Source: Candidatus Zixiibacteriota bacterium
Lineage (GTDB): Bacteria; Zixibacteria; MSB-5A5; CAIYYT01
Direction: 5' to 3'
Length of the DNA stretch: 5,106 bases
Assembly (NCBI GenBank): GCA_026397575.1
Contig: JAPLUP010000622.1
Coordinates: 1 to 5,106, forward strand
The position numbers and the translations under genes were made by a program. A model generated the notes under the pieces. It ran no database searches. It was given only the letters and a program-made list of their open reading frames with translations, and was not told the DNA's origin. Below, in pieces: positions 1 to 5,106 of the stretch (position 1 is its first letter; every line of letters begins with the position of its first letter).

Positions 1-1
1 T

Positions 2-280
2 GATGACCGCTCGATCCAGCGGATGCTCAAGGAAGTTGAGACTAAGGATATCGCCATCGCTCTCAAGGCTGCTTCAGATGATGTGAAGAGCAAGATTTAC
101 ACGAACGTCAGTGAGCGTGTGTCGATTATGATCAAAGAAGAAATCGAGTTTATGGGTCCGATGCGTCTGTCGGATGTCGAAGCCGCACAGCAGCGCATCG
201 TCGAAACGATACGACGGCTGGAGGAGGAAGGACAGATTGTCGTCTCCGGAAGGGGAGGCAAGGAAGATGTCGTCGTCTAA
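2..280 (+). CDS. fliG: Flagellar motor switch protein FliG, C-terminal part (5' end outside window)
   Basis: This is the last 92 residues of FliG, the rotor protein of the flagellar C-ring that meets the MotA stator and sets torque and switching. The frame is open from base 2 and ends in TAA at 278-280. It begins in the torque helix with DDRSIQRMLKEV, which lines up by recall with E. coli D288, D289 and R297; the last is Lys here (29-31), so the charge pattern is kept. The stretch EFMGPMRLSDVEAAQQ followed by IRRLEEEGQIVV is the standard FliG C-terminal ending. The ATG at 23 is internal and is not the start, because conserved FliG sequence continues upstream to the window edge. The protein ends in a short tail (SGRGGKEDVVV) whose coding sequence overlaps the fliH start by 14 nt. 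The identification is firm; the N-terminal and middle domains are not visible. Confidence 0.96.
   Translation, partial: DDRSIQRMLKEVETKDIAIALKAASDDVKSKIYTNVSERVSIMIKEEIEFMGPMRLSDVEAAQQRIVETIRRLEEEGQIVVSGRGGKEDVVV
251..258 (+). promoter_or_regulatory. Ribosome binding site for fliH, inside the fliG end
   Basis: AGGGGAGG lies 8 nt before the ATG at 267 and matches the anti-Shine-Dalgarno sequence well. It decides the fliH start: the in-frame upstream ATG at 174 has no comparable site and would add 31 residues that overlap conserved fliG sequence. A second purine stretch (AAGGAAG, 260-266) directly abuts the start codon. Confidence 0.7.
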
Positions 281-914
281 TGTCTATTCCCATTTCGCCT
301 GGACCGAGGAGGCGCATCCGGTCGGCAGTGAGCAGTTTGTCGACCAGTATCTTCGCCAGAGGGAAAAAGACTCTCCGGAATGGCAGCAGTTGCAGCAACT
401 CGAGCAACAGCACCAGGCAGAAGTGCAGCAGGCGCTACAAAACGGATACGCACAAGGCGAAGCTGTCGGGCTACAGCGCGGGCTGGACGAAACCCGTCGC
501 GTGGAGGCGCAACTGGCGGCAACTATCAATGCGCTCCTTAGCTTTCGGCAGACAGTATTCGAACAGGCCAAAGTCCAACTTGTGGAATTGGCGTTTGCTA
601 TTGCCGACAAGATCACTGCCGCTCGCGCCGTCGCCGAGCGCGACACGGTTATAGAGACGATTCATCGTTGTATCGGCGAAATTCTCGACAAAACACGAAT
701 GAAAATCAGAGTCAATCCGGCGGAACTCGATTTCGTCAGGCAACGATTCGATGAACTGGTTAAGAGCAACGAAGCCGCTGCGGCTGCCGTAGTCGAATCA
801 GACAATCGCGTTTCAGCGGGCGGTTGCATCATCGAGACCGATTCCGGATCGGCTGACGCTCGCATAGAAAGCCAGTTGCGCATGCTTCGTGAGAAGCTGA
901 TCACGCTGGAGTAA
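267..914 (+). CDS. fliH: Flagellar assembly protein FliH (export ATPase stalk/regulator)
   Basis: FliH is the cytoplasmic partner of the FliI ATPase. In known systems it dimerises, restrains ATP hydrolysis and links FliI to the C-ring and export gate. The chosen ATG gives 215 aa, within the usual FliH range. Residues 1-35 are a variable N-terminus and 36-58 are Gln-rich and probably helical. Residues 60-72 hold Gly at 60, 64, 68 and 72, a GxxxG run typical of the FliH central helix. Residues 95-140 resemble the FliH/YscL stator-like region, similar to the peripheral stalk of V/F-type ATPases. The C-terminus contains VSAGGCIIETDSGSADAR (from about 182), the best-conserved FliH block. The gene overlaps fliG by 14 nt and ends 4 nt before fliI. 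The N-terminus is divergent, so the call rests on the GxxxG repeat, the C-terminal block and gene order. Confidence 0.92.
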   Translation: MSSSNVYSHFAWTEEAHPVGSEQFVDQYLRQREKDSPEWQQLQQLEQQHQAEVQQALQNGYAQGEAVGLQRGLDETRRVEAQLAATINALLSFRQTVFEQAKVQLVELAFAIADKITAARAVAERDTVIETIHRCIGEILDKTRMKIRVNPAELDFVRQRFDELVKSNEAAAAAVVESDNRVSAGGCIIETDSGSADARIESQLRMLREKLITLE

Positions 915-918
915 TACC

Positions 919-2277
919 ATGTCCACGTCGATTGATTTTTCCTCACAGTTGCAGACCGTGCGGCGGACGAATCCGATTCGTCTGGATGGCAAGGTTTGTC
1001 GGGTGATTGGCTTGGTCGTCGAGTCGATCGGCCCGCAAGTGTCACTTGGCGAAATCTGCAAGATTCACAGCCGTAGTTCCGGGAAGCCGGTGTTGGCGGA
1101 AGCCGTCGGTTTCAAGGACAACCTTGTACTGATGATGCCGTTTGGTGACATAGAAGGGATCAATCCCGGCTCGGTGGTTGAGGCGACTGGTTCGATACTG
1201 AAGATCGGTGTCGGCCAAGGTCTCCTTGGTAGAGTTGTTAACGGACTTGCCGAGCCAATTGATGACCTTGGGCCGATAGATGCCAGCCACTTTCAGCCGA
1301 TCGTGGCGCACGCGCCCCATCCACTCAAGCGACAGCGCATCAAGGAGCAGATGATGACGGGTGTGCGCGCCATCGATGTTTTCGTCAGTTGCGGCAGAGG
1401 ACAACGACTCGGCATCTTTTCCGGCTCAGGTGTCGGCAAATCGGTCTTGCTCGGAATGATCGCGCGTCGCTCCGCAGCGAGAGTCAATGTCATAGCGCTG
1501 ATTGGAGAACGTGGCAGGGAAGTGCGTGAGTTTATCGAACGCGATCTCGGCCACGAGGGTCTTTCCCGCTCGGTGGTTGTCGCCGTGACTTCCGACGAGC
1601 CGTCGTTGATGAAAATCAAAGGCGCGATGACGGCAACGGCGATTGCCGAGTACTTCCGCAATCAGGGGCATGACGTTATCTTGATGCTGGACTCAATTAC
1701 GCGTATCGCTTATGCGCAGCGCGAAATAGGTTTAGCAATCGGCGAACCGCCTGCGACCAAAGGTTACACGCCTTCGGTGTATGCGATGTTGCCGAAATTG
1801 TTGGAACGCGCCGGCGCTGCCGAAAAAGGATCGATCACCGGTCTCTATACGATTCTGGTAGAGGGGGACGATTTCAACGAGCCGATTTCGGATCAGGTGC
1901 GCTCAATTCTCGATGGGCATGTCACACTCTCGCGCGCACTGGCGCACCGCAAACATTACCCTGCGATTGACATCCTGCAATCGATCTCGCGCGTGATGGT
2001 CGACGTCGTCTCGGAAGGACACCGCGATCTGGCGGGCGATGCTCGCAAAGTGTTGGCCATTTACTCTGAGAACGAGGATCTGATTAACATCGGCGCCTAT
2101 GTAAAGGGCTCTTCGTCGGAAATCGACAACTCGATCAAGAGGGTCCCGCAACTCAACCAGTTCTTGCAGCAGGACCTCAATGCCGATACTCCCGATTTTG
2201 CAGCCGACCTCGAACGCCTGAAAGGCATCATCGGTGAAAAAATTCAGATTCCGACTCCAGAAACTGTTGCAGGTTAA
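919..2277 (+). CDS. fliI: Flagellum-specific ATP synthase-like export ATPase FliI
   Basis: FliI is the hexameric F1-beta-like ATPase at the cytoplasmic face of the flagellar type III secretion apparatus; it hydrolyses ATP to help load and unfold export substrates. The 452-aa length is normal for the family. The N-terminal beta-barrel covers roughly residues 1-95. The Walker A loop is SGSGVGKS (168-175). GERGREV (196-202) carries the probable catalytic Glu197. The Walker B strand VILMLDS (253-259) carries Asp258, and SISR with Arg358 is the expected arginine finger. EPPATKGYTPSVYAMLPKLL (276-295) is characteristic of flagellar and type III export ATPases rather than F1 or Rho. The ATG at 919 follows GGAG (908-911) at 7 nt. 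All active-site residues appear intact. A non-flagellar type III ATPase is ruled out by the fliG, fliH and fliJ neighbours. Confidence 0.98.
   Translation: MSTSIDFSSQLQTVRRTNPIRLDGKVCRVIGLVVESIGPQVSLGEICKIHSRSSGKPVLAEAVGFKDNLVLMMPFGDIEGINPGSVVEATGSILKIGVGQGLLGRVVNGLAEPIDDLGPIDASHFQPIVAHAPHPLKRQRIKEQMMTGVRAIDVFVSCGRGQRLGIFSGSGVGKSVLLGMIARRSAARVNVIALIGERGREVREFIERDLGHEGLSRSVVVAVTSDEPSLMKIKGAMTATAIAEYFRNQGHDVILMLDSITRIAYAQREIGLAIGEPPATKGYTPSVYAMLPKLLERAGAAEKGSITGLYTILVEGDDFNEPISDQVRSILDGHVTLSRALAHRKHYPAIDILQSISRVMVDVVSEGHRDLAGDARKVLAIYSENEDLINIGAYVKGSSSEIDNSIKRVPQLNQFLQQDLNADTPDFAADLERLKGIIGEKIQIPTPETVAG
2221..2225 (+). promoter_or_regulatory. Likely ribosome binding site for fliJ, inside fliI
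   Basis: AAAGG sits 8 nt before the GTG start at 2234, within the fliI coding region. The match is moderate. It supports GTG as the start, together with the conserved FliJ N-terminus that begins exactly there. Confidence 0.45.
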
Positions 2278-2683
2278 GACCTACAACAAGATGCAAAAGC
2301 AAAAGGAGCTGTCGCAGGCGGAACGGATGCGACGCATGGAAGAAGCGCATCTGGCCATGCTGCAGCAGCATCTTCACAACGAAATTGAAGCCCTTAAGAC
2401 GCAGAAGCGAGATCATGTCGATGTGTCGCGTCTTACGCGCTCGGTCTACTACCAACAACGTCTGCTTACCAACATGGCTACTCAGGAGCGCGTGATCACC
2501 GACGCGTGTCGCAAGGAAGAAATCAAACGCGGTCGATTGATCGAAGCAACCAAAGAAGAGAAAACTTTTGAGAAGCTAAAAGAGCGTCAGCAGTATCGCT
2601 ATCTTGTCGAACTCGACCACCTCATGCAGAAGGAAAACGATGAGATCAGCAAGAATCTGTTTATGAGGCGGTCGCAAGAATAG
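2234..2683 (+). CDS. fliJ: Flagellar export protein FliJ
   Basis: FliJ is the small coiled-coil protein that inserts in the FliI hexamer like the gamma subunit of F1, engages the FlhA export gate and recycles export chaperones. The 149-aa product matches the usual length of about 147. It begins MKKFRFRLQKLLQVKTY, the conserved FliJ start, and is then almost wholly charged and helical with heptad-like spacing. EKTFEKLKERQQYRY (109-123) is the conserved C-terminal block. There is no signal peptide or membrane segment. The start is GTG and lies 44 nt inside fliI, in another frame, so translation is probably coupled to FliI. The stop is TAG at 2681-2683. It is the last flagellar gene on this strand in the window; the genes that often follow it, such as fliK or flgD, are not here. 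Confidence 0.93.
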   Translation: MKKFRFRLQKLLQVKTYNKMQKQKELSQAERMRRMEEAHLAMLQQHLHNEIEALKTQKRDHVDVSRLTRSVYYQQRLLTNMATQERVITDACRKEEIKRGRLIEATKEEKTFEKLKERQQYRYLVELDHLMQKENDEISKNLFMRRSQE

Positions 2684-2699
2684 AGCAAATCCCTCGTGG

Positions 2700-2723
2700 C
2701 ATCGCTGAAAAGCACCAGTGATG
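2700..2723. terminator. Possible weak bidirectional terminator hairpin between converging genes
   Basis: CATCGCTG (2700-2707) pairs with CAGTGATG (2716-2723) as an 8-bp stem with one G-U pair and an 8-nt loop. It is the only clear inverted repeat in the 58-nt gap between the fliJ stop and the stop of the opposing NrfD-family gene. No T-run follows it on either strand, so it is not a canonical intrinsic terminator. Placement is the main support. It could equally be a chance hairpin, with Rho or transcript collision ending both transcripts. Confidence 0.3.
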
Positions 2724-2741
2724 TAATCCGCTGATACCGAG

Positions 2742-3950
2742 TCAAGCCTTTGAGGATTTCACGTCAACTTCCTGCCGGTCCCACGGCGAGAACAGCTTCA
2801 CGAGTATAAAGAGAATCACAAAAGGCAGAACTATTAGTGCACCGGAAGCCAGAAGGCCTTCCAGACCAGAGAGCTCCAACTTGTAGAAAGTGAGGCCGCG
2901 AAGGCTCTTTGAGAAGAGTTGTCCGCCGATCACGACATTCCAGCGGGTGCTGAAGATTCCCACCTGAACCAACACTGCTGCAACCAAGTACATGATCCTG
3001 CGCATCTCATCCGGGATGCGACCAAACCGCGCTGCTGCCAGGGCTACCAATGGGATCAGTGTGCCTAAGACGATCTGCGAAACAATCAGACTTATAAACA
3101 GCCGACTGGAGATCATCTGTGATAGGATGTTGATAGATTCCTCGGATTCGTAAAGTCGCTGAATGAAGTCCAGGGCTTCGAGCGAGAAGTCAACCAGGAT
3201 GGCATAGAAAAGCAGTTCCGCAAGCTTGTTTAAGCATGGCATATTGACCTGTTTCCAACGGAACATGGTAGAAACCATGTAAATAAACAACACGATGGCA
3301 ATGCCGGATACGATGGCTGAAAAAAGGAAAACAATCGGCATTAGTACGCTACTCCACCAGGGATTCGCTTTCACCGAACCGAAGATGAAGCCAACGTACC
3401 CGTGCAATAAGAAAGCAGAAGGAATACCGATAATCGTGATCACGCGGCCGATTTTGTCGTCGAAACGGATCGCGGCATCGGAAATGTCGGAAGCTCCGAA
3501 AGTGAGAAACCGATACACGTACTTGACGAATCCACCTTTCTCCTTGGCCCAGAAGACAATGTCTCGTCGGTAGTCGAACCAGATTTCCAACAGCAAGACC
3601 ACCATCAGATACCAGGCATAAACAAACCCGAACATCGCCATTGCTGACTCGGTATGTGGCGTCAAGAACATTTCGGAGAATCGTTCCGGATGTCCCAGAT
3701 GAGCCAACAAGGGTAGGGGTGCCACCAGCAGGAAGGAGAACGCCGTCAAGAGCGAAAGACGATAAACCGGTTGAAGCGCTTTTACCTTAAACACCCGCTC
3801 GAGGGAAGCGAGGATAAATGCCCCCGCCACCAGCCCGGTAAGATACGGGTAGACAACAATCAGAATGCCCCAATGGAGCTCATACTCGTTGGGATAGATA
3901 TAGCCGGTCACGTTGGGAAGCTCTGTGGCAAGTCTCGTAACGTCAATCAT
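2742..3950 (-). CDS. nrfD: NrfD/PsrC-family quinone-interacting membrane subunit
   Basis: This is a polytopic inner-membrane protein of the NrfD family, the haem-free subunit that exchanges electrons between quinones and a partner Fe-S protein. From the ATG at 3950 it is 402 aa. I see about nine hydrophobic segments, near residues 27-48, 64-84, 103-124, 168-190, 202-227, 240-262, 283-306, 319-340 and 366-387; eight to ten is possible. Family hallmarks are YLTGLVAGAF (36-45) in helix 1, HLGHPER (84-90) after helix 2, and RWNVVIGGQ (336-344). Its size fits the HybB/DsrP/ActC-like members better than E. coli NrfD (about 318 aa). The start lies 5 nt after the Fe-S gene stop. A GTG at 4013 would add 21 residues including five consecutive Arg and overlap the Fe-S gene by 58 nt; I consider this less likely. 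The symbol gives the family, not proven orthology. The ribosome binding site is weak, which suggests coupling to the upstream gene. Confidence 0.9.
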   Translation of the reverse strand: MIDVTRLATELPNVTGYIYPNEYELHWGILIVVYPYLTGLVAGAFILASLERVFKVKALQPVYRLSLLTAFSFLLVAPLPLLAHLGHPERFSEMFLTPHTESAMAMFGFVYAWYLMVVLLLEIWFDYRRDIVFWAKEKGGFVKYVYRFLTFGASDISDAAIRFDDKIGRVITIIGIPSAFLLHGYVGFIFGSVKANPWWSSVLMPIVFLFSAIVSGIAIVLFIYMVSTMFRWKQVNMPCLNKLAELLFYAILVDFSLEALDFIQRLYESEESINILSQMISSRLFISLIVSQIVLGTLIPLVALAAARFGRIPDEMRRIMYLVAAVLVQVGIFSTRWNVVIGGQLFSKSLRGLTFYKLELSGLEGLLASGALIVLPFVILFILVKLFSPWDRQEVDVKSSKA

Positions 3951-3955
3951 CGGTT

Positions 3956-4744
3956 CTATCTCACTTCCCCGTCTGCGCCGGCGTAATACACTTTTGGTTT
4001 GGTGTTCAGCCACGACTTTAGCACAGTGACGTCATTAAAGCGAAGAAAGCGTCGCAGGGGGCTGCTCTGCTGTCCGGCTTCCCCAAACACTCGCGCCTGA
4101 GTCGGGCAAACTTCTACGCAGGCGGGAACTTGACCTTTCATGATTCTGTGATAGCAGAAAGTACATTTGTCAGCCACTTTTTTCTTCGGGTGCAGGTAGC
4201 GCGCGCCGTAAGGGCAGGCCTGGATGCAGTAGCGGCAACCAACACAGTAGGTTTCATCGACAAGCACCACGCCGTCCCGTGACTGGAATGTTGCCCCGAC
4301 CGGACACACTTGCACACAGGGGGGCTTGGAACAATGATTGCAGAGCTTGGGCACGAAGAAGGTCCTCAGAATGTCGGCTTCCTTATGGGCCTGCGGAAAA
4401 CCGTCAATGCCGCCATTTGGACTGTCGACTTGAGTCTCGCCCTTAGTGGATGTGATATAGCGTTCCACCCAGGTTCGAAAATAGATCGGTTCGCGAGGAA
4501 CATCGTTTTCAGTCTTGCAGGCGTCAGCGCATCTGCCGCAGCCGATACACTTATGAACGGCAACACCCATTGCATAATCGTGCTGAGTAGGATCGTACTT
4601 GGGATTACCCACATCTGTCGAGTCGCCGTCTCCCAGAAGCTCTGCCGGGTTGATCAGTTTGAAGACAAGCAGCCAGGCTGGCAGCTTCCTAACGGCGGTG
4701 TCAAGGAAATCGCGGCGCGGCATTTTCGGCGCTTGGTCGGTCAT
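3956..4744 (-). CDS. Tat-exported 4Fe-4S ferredoxin-type subunit (NrfC/HybA/DsrO-like)
   Basis: This is a 262-aa electron-transfer subunit with 16 Cys spaced for four [4Fe-4S] clusters: C66/69/72/76, C135/138/143/147, C167/170/173/177 and C194/197/209/213. Ligands are normally swapped between paired groups in this family. The N-terminus has PRRDFL (residues 9-14) followed by a short hydrophobic stretch (about 22-37), a plausible twin-arginine signal, so the folded protein would work on the periplasmic side, possibly still anchored. The tail LNTKPKVYYAG (246-256) resembles NrfC, DsrO and HybA endings. The ATG at 4744 was chosen because GGAGG lies 7 nt upstream and the start overlaps the cytochrome stop as TAATG; a GTG at 4777 would add 11 residues. 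It would carry electrons between the NrfD-like protein and the multihaem cytochrome. The exact subfamily and substrate cannot be told from this sequence. Confidence 0.93.
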   Translation of the reverse strand: MTDQAPKMPRRDFLDTAVRKLPAWLLVFKLINPAELLGDGDSTDVGNPKYDPTQHDYAMGVAVHKCIGCGRCADACKTENDVPREPIYFRTWVERYITSTKGETQVDSPNGGIDGFPQAHKEADILRTFFVPKLCNHCSKPPCVQVCPVGATFQSRDGVVLVDETYCVGCRYCIQACPYGARYLHPKKKVADKCTFCYHRIMKGQVPACVEVCPTQARVFGEAGQQSSPLRRFLRFNDVTVLKSWLNTKPKVYYAGADGEVR

Positions 4745-5106
4745 TATCTGGCCTCCGGAAAATGTGGATAGTGACACTCCCAGCAGACGACATTTCCGCC
4801 GTGACTCGCGAGATCGATCCGAGGAATATCGGAAGGGGAATCAGCTCCGACGGCATGACATTCACCGCAGAGATTACGAGACGTGGGCTTGGCCGCTTTC
4901 ACCAGTCGGGGCTCAAGCAGGTGCTCCTTTGGGACGGCGTGGCACCGGGTACAGGGAAGGGTCGCATGGAAGGAGACAACCTTTTGATTAGCGATCCCCC
5001 CGTGACATGTGCTACATTCTTCGGCCTCGGGCTTAAGCTGAGGGCTGTGCGAATTGTGACAGGTTGTGCACGCCTTGCCCGGATTGTGTGTCTCGGGGAT
5101 TATTTG
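4744..5106 (-). CDS. Multihaem c-type cytochrome, C-terminal part (5' end outside window)
   Basis: The minus-strand frame entering at 5106 is open for 120 residues and stops with TAA at 4744-4746. It holds five CxxCH haem c sites: CTTCH (5056-5070), CSTCH (5002-5016), CTRCH (4939-4953), CGECH (4855-4869) and CWECH (4771-4785). Six further His (residues 7, 20, 47, 62, 102 and 115 of the visible part) could supply distal ligands, consistent with bis-His low-spin haems used for electron transfer. The protein ends CWECHYPHFPEAR with no C-terminal membrane helix. Haem c attachment places it in the periplasm, but the signal peptide or N-terminal anchor lies beyond the window. There is at least a pentahaem domain, comparable in count to NrfB, and more haems may lie upstream. 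It is the first visible gene of the cytochrome/Fe-S/NrfD operon and overlaps the next gene by one base. Confidence 0.92.
   Translation of the reverse strand, partial: QIIPETHNPGKACTTCHNSHSPQLKPEAEECSTCHGGIANQKVVSFHATLPCTRCHAVPKEHLLEPRLVKAAKPTSRNLCGECHAVGADSPSDIPRIDLASHGGNVVCWECHYPHFPEAR
4752..4756 (-). promoter_or_regulatory. Strong ribosome binding site for the Fe-S subunit
   Basis: On the minus strand GGAGG precedes the ATG at 4744 by 7 nt. It lies within the last codons of the cytochrome gene and fixes the Fe-S start, with the TAATG stop/start overlap at 4742-4746 immediately after it. Confidence 0.8.

Noticed and set aside
174..266. Upstream in-frame ATG that would lengthen FliH by 31 residues
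   Set aside because: It lies within conserved fliG coding sequence and lacks a good ribosome binding site, whereas the ATG at 267 has AGGGGAGG 8 nt upstream.
280..654. Long plus-strand frame and several minus-strand frames (150-413, 277-522, 284-646) open across fliH
   Set aside because: They overlap a convincing fliH with its conserved C-terminal block. Their translations are low-complexity Arg/Ser/Cys-rich products with no recognisable motif and no ribosome binding site context.
919..2277. FliI as an F1-type ATP synthase beta subunit or Rho
   Set aside because: The EPPATKGYTPSVYAMLPKLL block and fliG/fliH/fliJ neighbours are specific to flagellar export ATPases.
4310..4771. 153-codon plus-strand frame antisense to the Fe-S gene
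   Set aside because: The opposite strand carries a full 16-Cys ferredoxin with conserved spacing. This frame shows no domain and is best explained as a shadow.
4745..4777. GTG at 4777 as an earlier start for the Fe-S subunit
   Set aside because: The ATG at 4744 has GGAGG at ideal spacing and puts the twin-arginine motif near the N-terminus; the extension would overlap the last haem site of the cytochrome gene.
4599..4991. 130-codon plus-strand frame opposite the cytochrome/Fe-S junction
   Set aside because: It runs antisense through four CxxCH sites and the TAATG junction, and its translation is Arg/Ser-rich without motifs.
1..5106. Search for mobile elements, tRNA/rRNA, CRISPR arrays, riboswitches and long direct repeats
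   Set aside because: Nothing supporting any of these was seen by eye; coding sequence covers nearly the whole window and the only gap of note is 58 nt.

Overview
The window joins two unrelated functional blocks that converge near position 2,700. Genes are tightly packed, base composition looks similar across both blocks, and there is no sign of a mobile element, RNA gene, CRISPR array or phage. The flagellar export genes and the Tat-type Fe-S / NrfD / multihaem cytochrome c set point to a motile, double-membraned bacterium with an anaerobic or flexible respiratory chain. A Desulfobacterota-like, Zixibacteria-like or related lineage would fit, but the sequence cannot fix the taxon.

Plus strand, 2-2683: the end of a flagellar basal-body operon in the classic order fliG (C-terminal 92 residues only), fliH, fliI, fliJ. 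FliG is the rotor switch protein that converts stator action into torque. FliI is the hexameric ATPase of the flagellar type III export apparatus, FliH is its stalk and negative regulator, and FliJ is the coiled-coil central stalk and chaperone-escort protein. The genes overlap or nearly touch (fliG/fliH by 14 nt, a 4-nt gap fliH/fliI, fliI/fliJ by 44 nt), which indicates one transcript with translational coupling.

2684-2741: a 58-nt gap between converging genes, holding one imperfect hairpin that may act as a weak terminator in both directions.

Minus strand, 5106-2742 (read right to left): a respiratory electron-transfer module. First comes the C-terminal part of a periplasmic multihaem c-type cytochrome with five CxxCH sites in the visible 120 residues. 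Next is a Tat-signal ferredoxin-like subunit with 16 cysteines arranged for four [4Fe-4S] clusters. Last is an NrfD/PsrC-family polytopic quinone-interacting membrane protein. The cytochrome stop and Fe-S start share one base (TAATG), and NrfD starts 5 nt after the Fe-S stop, so the three are probably made in fixed ratio and form a complex. Electrons would pass between the quinone pool (NrfD), the Fe-S wire and the periplasmic haems. Gene order and cofactor content match the NrfBCD type of module, but the longer NrfD (402 aa) resembles the HybB/DsrP/ActC-sized members. The terminal partner (nitrite, sulfur, metal or other) is not in the window.

I found no clearly undescribed system here. The most useful leads are the identity of the cytochrome/Fe-S/NrfD module and what lies upstream of it beyond position 5106.
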